Assembly (NCBI GenBank): GCA_000437255.1
Contig: FR899104.1
Location: 145,616-157,121 of the forward strand
Direction: 5' to 3'
Length of the DNA: 11,506 bases
DNA from: Ruminococcus sp. CAG:403
GTDB lineage: Bacteria; Bacillota; Clostridia; Oscillospirales; Ruminococcaceae
Shown here: positions 6,775 to 11,506 of the stretch, in pieces
Layout of the letters: the number at the start of each line of letters is the position of its first letter
Numbering within the stretch: the first letter of the stretch is position 1
The notes under the pieces: model-generated
The model's database searches: none
Seen by the model: the letters and a program-made list of their open reading frames with translations, nothing else
What the model was told of the DNA's origin: nothing
Translations under genes and position numbers: made by a program

Positions 6775-7427
6775 GCAAACAGAAAAAAGCATATCGTCTC
6801 TTAAAAAGTATCGGAGATATCCAAACGTCCTACATAGAAGAACCAGAAGATCATACGATGCACCCAAAAAAGGATAGCACTGCGCGGCACAGATGGATGA
6901 AATATGGTGCGATGGCTGCTTGCGTAGCATTATTGGTGTTCGCCGGGTTGCTTAGCAATTGGCAGAAAAGAAACCAGAATTTTTTGACGTCCTCTTCTAC
7001 CGGAAGTCTTGTAGATCATGAAGACAGCACACAAATTGCGAATCCATTTGTATCCTGTGCAACACTGGAAGAGGCGGCGCAGATTGCCGGATTTTCCATG
7101 AAGGCACCGGATGCTTATGAGACCTATGCGTATCCAATGATTCAAGCTGTTCAAAATGAGATGATTGAGGTCATCTACCTGGATACAGCGGAAACAGAGG
7201 GAATGCGTATTCGAAAAGCTGTTGGAACGGATCCAATTAGTGGCGACTACAATCAATACGAAGTAGAGCGCATGGAATCTGTGAATGGATACACGGTTTC
7301 TATGAGAGGGAATGGTGCATGGATCAATGTTGCAGAATGGACGGATGGAAACTATTCCTATTCCATTACAATTGAGCATGGCATTTCTATGGAAGCATTA
7401 GAAGGATTGATCTCGGAAGTGCAGTGA
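6771..7427 (+). CDS. Putative membrane-anchored anti-sigma factor (DUF4367-like)
   Basis: A 218-residue protein with a basic cytoplasmic N-terminus, one transmembrane helix at about 45-62 (GAMAACVALLVFAGLL), and an extracytoplasmic part of about 155 residues. The outer part (about 93-217) resembles DUF4367: EEAAQIAGFSMKAPDAY, a V-NGYTVSMRGNGAWINVAEW block and a closing SYSITIEHGISMEALEGLI. I see no zinc-binding HxxxCxxC anti-sigma motif in the 44-residue cytoplasmic part, so binding to the sigma factor would use a different contact. The role is inferred from topology and the 4-nt overlap with the ECF gene, a common arrangement in Firmicutes. It ends the operon; a terminator follows within 80 bp. 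Confidence 0.78.
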   Translation: MSKQKKAYRLLKSIGDIQTSYIEEPEDHTMHPKKDSTARHRWMKYGAMAACVALLVFAGLLSNWQKRNQNFLTSSSTGSLVDHEDSTQIANPFVSCATLEEAAQIAGFSMKAPDAYETYAYPMIQAVQNEMIEVIYLDTAETEGMRIRKAVGTDPISGDYNQYEVERMESVNGYTVSMRGNGAWINVAEWTDGNYSYSITIEHGISMEALEGLISEVQ

Positions 7428-7502
7428 TTTTCATCATAGTATCCATTTTGGTATACAGACTAAAATGTTTTTGTATTTTGAATTGCTATCAAAACAAGCC
7501 CC

Positions 7503-7560
7503 AAAAAGCCCATGTACTGGCAGAAAGTTTCTCTGTCGGTGCATGGGCTTTTTGTCGTTT
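7503..7560. terminator. Bidirectional intrinsic terminator
   Basis: AAAAAGCCCATG (7503-7514) pairs perfectly with CATGGGCTTTTT (7542-7553), and the stem continues inward through GU-containing pairs between about 7516-7524 and 7531-7540. The plus strand leaves with CTTTTTGTCGTTTT and the minus strand with CTTTTTGGGG. It serves the sigma/anti-sigma operon rightward and the kinase gene leftward. Confidence 0.88.
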
Positions 7561-7577
7561 TATAGTTTATGGAAACG

Positions 7578-8084
7578 TTATGTCTCGTTTTGTACGCATT
7601 GCAATACACGCTGAATGCTTTCCTCTAAAGGGCATCCACTCAGTTCAATGGTGCGGTCTGCATACTGTTCGTATAGTGGTTTGCGCTGATCATATAGTTC
7701 TTGCAGCGTGGTGCAGTTGCGGCAGACAACGCCTCGTGTCAGGAGGTTGCCGACACGGGCTGCAATATCAGATACATCATATTTGAGGTAGAGCACGGTT
7801 CCGATGGTGCGCAGATATTCCATTGCCTGATGGCTGTAAACAGCACTTCCGCCAGTTGCCAGAACGGTGTGGGAAACCTGTACCGTTTGCAGAATCTCTC
7901 CTTCTGCTTGAATAAAGCCTTCTACGCCACGTTCTTCTATGATATGCATCAATGGTTTTTGGTAATGTGCAATCAGCAAGTCATCTGTATCTAAAAAGTC
8001 ATATCCAATGCGAGATGCCAGAATTTTTCCGAGGGTGCTTTTCCCGGAACCCGGCATGCCGATCATGATGTAATTATCCTGCAT
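7578..8084 (-). CDS. Shikimate kinase-family P-loop kinase (AroK/AroL-like, divergent)
   Basis: A 168-residue small kinase, the usual length for shikimate kinase, which phosphorylates shikimate with ATP in aromatic amino acid synthesis. Seen: Walker A GMPGSGKST at 9-17, the DTDD motif at 32-35, ATGGS at 76-80, a lid segment RGVVCR at 117-122, and R134 in QRKPLYEQYAD. Two family landmarks differ. The FRxxE motif reads FIQAE, so the Arg that normally contacts shikimate is Ile58, and the usual GGG is GGS. These changes suggest a subfamily whose substrate may not be shikimate. ATG 8084 places the P-loop at the normal distance; AAAGGA lies 12 nt upstream, slightly far. The open frame extends further upstream but into its promoter. 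No other aromatic-pathway gene is nearby. Confidence 0.82.
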   Translation of the reverse strand: MQDNYIMIGMPGSGKSTLGKILASRIGYDFLDTDDLLIAHYQKPLMHIIEERGVEGFIQAEGEILQTVQVSHTVLATGGSAVYSHQAMEYLRTIGTVLYLKYDVSDIAARVGNLLTRGVVCRNCTTLQELYDQRKPLYEQYADRTIELSGCPLEESIQRVLQCVQNET

Positions 8085-8120
8085 GTTTTCATAACATCCT
8101 TTCACACAAGTCTGTGTTTT

Positions 8121-8149
8121 ATTGTAACATAATTGACAGAAAAATGCAA
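8121..8149 (-). promoter_or_regulatory. SigA-type promoter of the kinase gene
   Basis: On the minus strand TTGCAT (8144-8149), 17 bases, then TACAAT (8121-8126). The start would fall near 8114, giving a leader of about 30 nt that includes AAAGGA. Confidence 0.68.
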
Positions 8150-8211
8150 GAAAAGATTGCAAAAGTTCTCTCTTACAGGAAAGATTCTCAAAAACTTCCA
8201 GAAAATCGGAT

Positions 8212-8240
8212 GTTTAAGTCCGTTTCTTTTGGGAATACTG
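8212..8240 (+). promoter_or_regulatory. Candidate SigF/SigG-type promoter of sigG
   Basis: GTTTA (8212-8216) matches the forespore -35 pattern GYWTA. After 14 bases GGGAATACTG (8231-8240) matches the SigF -10 pattern GGNRANAMTW at all but the last base. In Bacillus sigG is switched on by SigF. The leader would be about 65 nt and contains a CAGGTT/AACCTG hairpin (8266-8285). Confidence 0.55.
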
Positions 8241-8312
8241 GAGCATAGAACGAAAGAAAAGAATCCAGGTTCCAACAGAAACCTGTCTGGAAAGAGAAAG
8301 AAGAGGTGTGCC

Positions 8313-9086
8313 ATGGCGTATCAGAAAGTCATGATTTCCGGTGTCAATACAGCAGATTTGATTGTGCTGAAAGAGCAGGAAAAAATTGCACTGCTGCGGG
8401 AATTACGGGAAACCGGCAGCAAGGCAGCGAGGGACAAGCTGATCAATGGCAATCTGCGTTTGGTGCTGAGTGTCATTCAAAAGTTCGCAAGCCGAGGCGA
8501 GGATATGGATGACCTGTTTCAGATTGGCGTGGTGGGACTGATGAAAGCGATCGATCATTTTGATCTCAGTAAGGAAGTACGGTTTTCCACCTACTGTGTG
8601 CCGATGATCAGTGGAGAACTGCGGCGATACTTGCGGGATTTTAACCAAATAAAAGTCAGTCGTTCGCTTCGTGACATGGCATATAAAGCCATGCAGGCAA
8701 AGGAACGGCTGACCATGCAGCTGCAAAAGGAACCGACGGTGGAACAAATTGCACAGGAATTGGGGGCAAAGCGAGAAGATGTCGTGATTGCATTGGAAAG
8801 CATCAGCGATCCGGTATCCTTGTATGAACCGATTTATTCCGATTCCGGAGACGCACTTTATGTACTGGATCAGATTAGCGATCATAATAACATGGAAAGC
8901 TGGCTCAGTGAGCTTTCGCTGCGGGAAGCCATTCGCAATTTAGGGGAACGAGAGAAGAACATTCTCTATCTGCGTTTCTTCCAAGGAAAAACGCAAATCG
9001 AAGTAGCAGGGGAAATCGGTATTTCACAAGCACAGGTTTCTCGGCTGGAGAAAGGTGCTTTGACCAAAATCAAGCAGGCTGTTTAG
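8313..9086 (+). CDS. sigG: RNA polymerase sporulation sigma factor SigG
   Basis: The late forespore sigma factor. The 257 residues match SigG along the full length: the N-terminal KVMISGVNTADL block typical of SigG, region 2 with NGNLRLVLSVIQKF and DDLFQIGVVGLMKAIDHFDL (43-110), region 3 with VSRSLRDMAYKA and DPVSLYEPIYSDSGD (115-190), and region 4 with RFFQGKTQIEVAGEIGISQAQVSRLEK (221-247). The DPVSLYEP and N-terminal blocks favour SigG over SigF. I chose ATG 8313 because AGAGG lies 6 nt upstream and the N-terminus aligns with Bacillus SigG; the open frame continues upstream to 8133 through the promoter without coding signals. In many Firmicutes sigG follows spoIIGA-sigE; here its neighbours are a kinase and a CBS protein instead. 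Confidence 0.95.
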   Translation: MAYQKVMISGVNTADLIVLKEQEKIALLRELRETGSKAARDKLINGNLRLVLSVIQKFASRGEDMDDLFQIGVVGLMKAIDHFDLSKEVRFSTYCVPMISGELRRYLRDFNQIKVSRSLRDMAYKAMQAKERLTMQLQKEPTVEQIAQELGAKREDVVIALESISDPVSLYEPIYSDSGDALYVLDQISDHNNMESWLSELSLREAIRNLGEREKNILYLRFFQGKTQIEVAGEIGISQAQVSRLEKGALTKIKQAV

Positions 9087-9538
9087 TGAGAAACAGCTGT
9101 CAGCTGTTCGGGAATGCGCTGTTCCTTTTGGACGAAATACTGAATGACATCTTTTCGGGTGATGATGCCAACAAATACGTTTCGATCATCAATGACTGGA
9201 ACGAAGTTTTGATCCATGACCCGTTCTAGTAGCTGCTCCATGTTGGTGTAGATGTTGATGGCAGGGTTCCATCCGGTTCGGATCAGATTAGCAATGCCAT
9301 ATTGTTCCAAATACTGTAACGTGGAAGTTTCGGTTTGTACTTGCGGTTTTTGCAGGGAGAGAATATTCCAGAGAAAGTCTCCCTCTGTAATGGTGCCCAC
9401 ATAGATTCCGTTGTCATCAATGACTGGAATCGCAGTATATCCGTGGTGCCGCATTTTTTCCAGTCCCTGCCGAATGGTGTCCGATTGGTTCAAATAGGCA
9501 ACGTTGCATTTTGGCTTTAGTAGAAATAAAATATTCAT
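9083..9538 (-). CDS. Twin CBS domain protein
   Basis: A 151-residue protein made almost only of two CBS domains, at about residues 7-58 and 86-136, which together form a Bateman module. Such modules sense adenine nucleotides or similar ligands. Each domain ends in the usual pattern: TAIPVIDDNGIYVGTITEGDF and FVPVIDDRNVFVGIITRKDV. No membrane segment, catalytic domain or DNA-binding domain is attached, so it probably acts as a cytoplasmic regulator with an unknown partner. AAAGGAG lies 10 nt before the ATG. Its stop overlaps the sigG stop tail to tail by 4 bp. A promoter sits in the gap to the gene upstream, which ends 86 bp away and has its own terminator. Confidence 0.9.
   Translation of the reverse strand: MNILFLLKPKCNVAYLNQSDTIRQGLEKMRHHGYTAIPVIDDNGIYVGTITEGDFLWNILSLQKPQVQTETSTLQYLEQYGIANLIRTGWNPAINIYTNMEQLLERVMDQNFVPVIDDRNVFVGIITRKDVIQYFVQKEQRIPEQLTAVSH
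9092..9129 (+). terminator. Weak candidate rightward terminator after sigG
   Basis: Directly after the sigG stop, AACAGC/GCTGTT (9092-9097, 9103-9108) forms a short hairpin. GGAA/TTCC (9111-9114, 9122-9125) follows with TTTT. Neither stem is strong, and both lie inside the CBS gene. No better rightward terminator for sigG is visible nearby. Confidence 0.22.
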
Positions 9539-9569
9539 AGTAGTATAGCTCCTTTCGTTGTGAATCTTT

Positions 9570-9598
9570 ATGATAGCAAATTTTCAAGCGGTCGGCAA
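9570..9598 (-). promoter_or_regulatory. SigA-type promoter of the CBS gene
   Basis: On the minus strand TTGCCG (9593-9598), 17 bases, then TATCAT (9570-9575). The start would fall near 9563, about 25 nt before the ATG. It sits just after the terminator of the methyltransferase gene. Confidence 0.52.
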
Positions 9599-9600
9599 GA

Positions 9601-9635
9601 GGAAAAAGAACGGGTTTTGTCGAATCATTCCGTTC
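9601..9635 (-). terminator. Intrinsic terminator of the methyltransferase/reductase gene
   Basis: On the minus strand GAACGG (9630-9635) pairs with CCGTTC (9608-9613) and is followed by TTTTTCC (9607-9601). The first arm lies in the last codons of the gene and the stop codon is in the loop. Confidence 0.6.
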
Positions 9636-11433
9636 CTGTCTGTGGATCTTTAGAGAGAATTTTCGGCAGCAGATAAACACGGTTAAACGGGAATGAGAAA
9701 TAGTAGCCGTCTGCAAAATCATCCACCATGGCAATGATTTCCTTTGCAAGCGCAATGCCGACTGCTTCACCTTCTTCTCTGGTTGCCTGTTCCGGATAAC
9801 GCTCGATAATGGCATCGGATACGTTAACGCCTGCAATTTCATTTTTCATAAACAGTGCATTTTTTCGGCTGACCAATGGCATAATGCCGCAAAGAATGGT
9901 TGCGCCGGTTTCGGATTGAATGAAGCGCAGTCGGTCAGCATCCTCTTTGGTAAAGACCGGTTGTGACAGGAAGAAGGAGGCGCCGGCTTCCTGTTTCTTT
10001 TTGACACGACGCAGAATGGAATCCAAATTTTTACGGCTTTGATTGATGGCACCGCCGTACAGCAGGGGACGCTGGGCAAATGTTTCCTCATTCATTTCTT
10101 TGATGATGTTCATCAGTCCAACGGAATCAAAATGAAAGACGGCTTTGATGGTTTGCCGTGCCATAGAAGGGATGGGATCTCCTGTTATAATCAGCATGTT
10201 TTGGATGTCATTGATCTGTGCCCCCATTAAGATAGAGCGCATAGCAAGTGCATTCTTATCCCGGCAGCAGATATGCGGCATGACTTCCAATCCAGTGGCA
10301 CGCCGTACCTTTTCTGCCATCAGGACAGAATCAACACGGGTTCTGCCAGAAGGAGAATCTGGGAAGGTGAGGACATCGACATTTTGCAGTTTGAGATAAT
10401 GTGCCGATTCCAGCAGCTTTTCATCATCGGCATTAAACGGCGGAACCAGTTCGACCGCAATGATTTTCTTCTTCTTTCGCATGCCGTTTTCATCATACAG
10501 AAATCCGCACGGAACACGTTTGGGAGCTTGCTCTGCTGTCTGTTCAGAAGACGGCAGAGGTTTTTTATGAGAAAGCATACCGGTTTCTGCCACACGCTGA
10601 ATGCATGTTGGATTGGTTCCGCAGCATCCGCCGATCATGTCGACGCCAAGACTCAAAATCTTTTTGGTATGCTCTGCAAAATAGGATGCGGTATGGTTAA
10701 ATTGCAGACGATTGCGGGCGACAGTTGGATAACCTGCATTGGGAAGTGCCATGAAATGCAGGTGGCGTGGAAGCTCCAATCGTTCCAGGATCTGGTACAT
10801 ATGCCGGGGGCCAACACCACAGTTCAGTCCGACTGCATCGATGCAGGTGTTCTGCTGGGCATCCTGGAGCAGTCGTTTGGCACTCAATCCAGAGGCGCTG
10901 TAGCCAAATTGGTTGACGGTAAAGGATACAATGAGAAAGCAGTCAAAATCCGCTTTGATTTTGGGAAGAATCGATGCCAGCTGTTCCATATCCGGAAATG
11001 TTTCAAAATTCAGGATGGAAATTCCATTTTCCAAAAACAGCTTTGCAATTTTGAGGTATTCTGCTTCGGCTTCCTCTGGATTCAGGGAGGAAGCGGTCGG
11101 AATCGGGCCAATATCTCCGGCAATAAAACGGGGCGATTCTGAATTTTGATACGATTCTACTGCAAGTTTGGCGCACTGAATGGCAGCTTGAATTTGTGCC
11201 GCAACGGTATCCCAATCTTTTTGCAGGGCAACCGTGTTGGCGATAAAGGTATTGGTACGGATCATGGTTGCACCAGCTGCCAGATAATCTGCATGAACAG
11301 CTTGAATTTGTTCTGGATGCCCTATATTTTCCAATTCTGGAATGTTCTGTGTTCGGTATTTTTCTGCGTAATAGGTGCCGAATGCACCATCTACCAGGAG
11401 ATTATGGGTCTGTAAGTAATCTTGTATTTTCAT
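9625..11433 (-). CDS. Bifunctional homocysteine S-methyltransferase / 5,10-methylenetetrahydrofolate reductase
   Basis: A 602-residue fusion that joins two steps of methionine synthesis: the C-terminal part reduces methylene-tetrahydrofolate with a flavin, and the N-terminal part moves a methyl group to homocysteine. The methyltransferase domain covers about 1-285, starting with LLVDGAFGTY and carrying zinc ligands C205 in GLNCGVG and C270, C271 in GGCCGT. A linker at about 286-320 is rich in Glu, Gln and Pro. The reductase domain covers about 320-592, with AVELVPP (E328), ITGDP at 416-420 and SQPVF at 490-494. Length and order match the YitJ type of Bacillus. GGAG lies 5 nt before the ATG. 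The direct methyl donor of this class is uncertain. No cobalamin-binding domain is present. The roughly 20-nt leader cannot hold a SAM riboswitch or T-box. Confidence 0.93.
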   Translation of the reverse strand: MKIQDYLQTHNLLVDGAFGTYYAEKYRTQNIPELENIGHPEQIQAVHADYLAAGATMIRTNTFIANTVALQKDWDTVAAQIQAAIQCAKLAVESYQNSESPRFIAGDIGPIPTASSLNPEEAEAEYLKIAKLFLENGISILNFETFPDMEQLASILPKIKADFDCFLIVSFTVNQFGYSASGLSAKRLLQDAQQNTCIDAVGLNCGVGPRHMYQILERLELPRHLHFMALPNAGYPTVARNRLQFNHTASYFAEHTKKILSLGVDMIGGCCGTNPTCIQRVAETGMLSHKKPLPSSEQTAEQAPKRVPCGFLYDENGMRKKKKIIAVELVPPFNADDEKLLESAHYLKLQNVDVLTFPDSPSGRTRVDSVLMAEKVRRATGLEVMPHICCRDKNALAMRSILMGAQINDIQNMLIITGDPIPSMARQTIKAVFHFDSVGLMNIIKEMNEETFAQRPLLYGGAINQSRKNLDSILRRVKKKQEAGASFFLSQPVFTKEDADRLRFIQSETGATILCGIMPLVSRKNALFMKNEIAGVNVSDAIIERYPEQATREEGEAVGIALAKEIIAMVDDFADGYYFSFPFNRVYLLPKILSKDPQTGTE

Positions 11434-11460
11434 GGTGGCTCCATTCTGTATTTTTTATAG

Positions 11461-11489
11461 ATTATAACACCGAATGCCAGAAAAGTCAA
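11461..11489 (-). promoter_or_regulatory. SigA promoter of the methyltransferase/reductase gene
   Basis: On the minus strand TTGACT (11484-11489), 17 bases, then TATAAT (11461-11466): one mismatch from full consensus. The start near 11454 gives a leader of about 20 nt. The remaining bases to the window end are A-rich and show no further feature. Confidence 0.82.
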
Positions 11490-11506
11490 TGCAAAAAAAG
11501 GAGCGG

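Noticed and set aside
8133..8312. N-terminal extension of sigG
   Set aside because: It would run through the kinase promoter and the SigF-like promoter, lacks family similarity, and the ATG at 8313 gives the normal SigG N-terminus.
10273..11142. 289-codon open frame on the plus strand
   Set aside because: It is antisense to the methyltransferase/reductase gene, whose zinc and reductase motifs are certain. Its codons mirror the real gene.
1..11506. CRISPR array, insertion sequence, prophage or defence system
   Set aside because: No regularly spaced repeats, transposase, integrase or phage genes were seen; the genes are ordinary chromosomal ones.

Overview
The window looks like chromosome from a fibre-degrading Ruminococcus-type member of the Clostridia (Oscillospiraceae/Ruminococcaceae). 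The main pointer is a large secreted GH10 xylanase that ends in a threonine-rich linker and a dockerin, the signature of a cellulosome component. Endospore regulators of the clostridial type (SpoIIID, SigG), Gram-positive ribosome binding sites and consensus SigA promoters agree with this. The species cannot be named from the sequence alone.

Layout, left to right. (1) 32-3478, minus: xylanase with signal peptide, two CBM22, GH10, a divergent CBM9-like segment, CBM9 and dockerin, read from a perfect TTGACA-N17-TATAAT promoter. (2) 3767-5425, plus: a divergently transcribed family 5 solute-binding lipoprotein with no permease or ATPase beside it. (3) 5426-5736: a hairpin-rich gap in which the two good terminators are crossed, so the convergent transcripts should overlap. 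(4) 5737-6045, minus: spoIIID behind a SigE-like promoter. (5) 6214-7427, plus: an ECF sigma factor and its membrane-bound putative anti-sigma factor, translationally coupled, with a candidate autoregulated ECF promoter. (6) 7578-8084, minus: a shikimate-kinase-family P-loop kinase that lacks the usual shikimate-binding arginine. (7) 8313-9086, plus: sigG with a good SigF-type promoter upstream. (8) 9083-9538, minus: a twin-CBS-domain protein overlapping the sigG stop by 4 bp. (9) 9625-11433, minus: a fused homocysteine S-methyltransferase / methylenetetrahydrofolate reductase with its own promoter and terminator.

Functionally this is a set of short, mostly monocistronic units rather than one pathway. 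The xylanase and binding protein may share the control region between them; the binding protein could take up breakdown products or peptides. spoIIID (mother cell) and sigG (forespore) carry promoters matching the expected cascade (SigE to spoIIID, SigF to sigG), which suggests a working sporulation programme. No mobile element, CRISPR array, tRNA or rRNA was seen. I found no clearly new multi-gene system. The most unusual points are the crossed-terminator gap with its hairpin series and possible intergenic repeat, the Arg-to-Ile change in the kinase, and the degenerate extra CBM9-like and second dockerin repeat in the xylanase.
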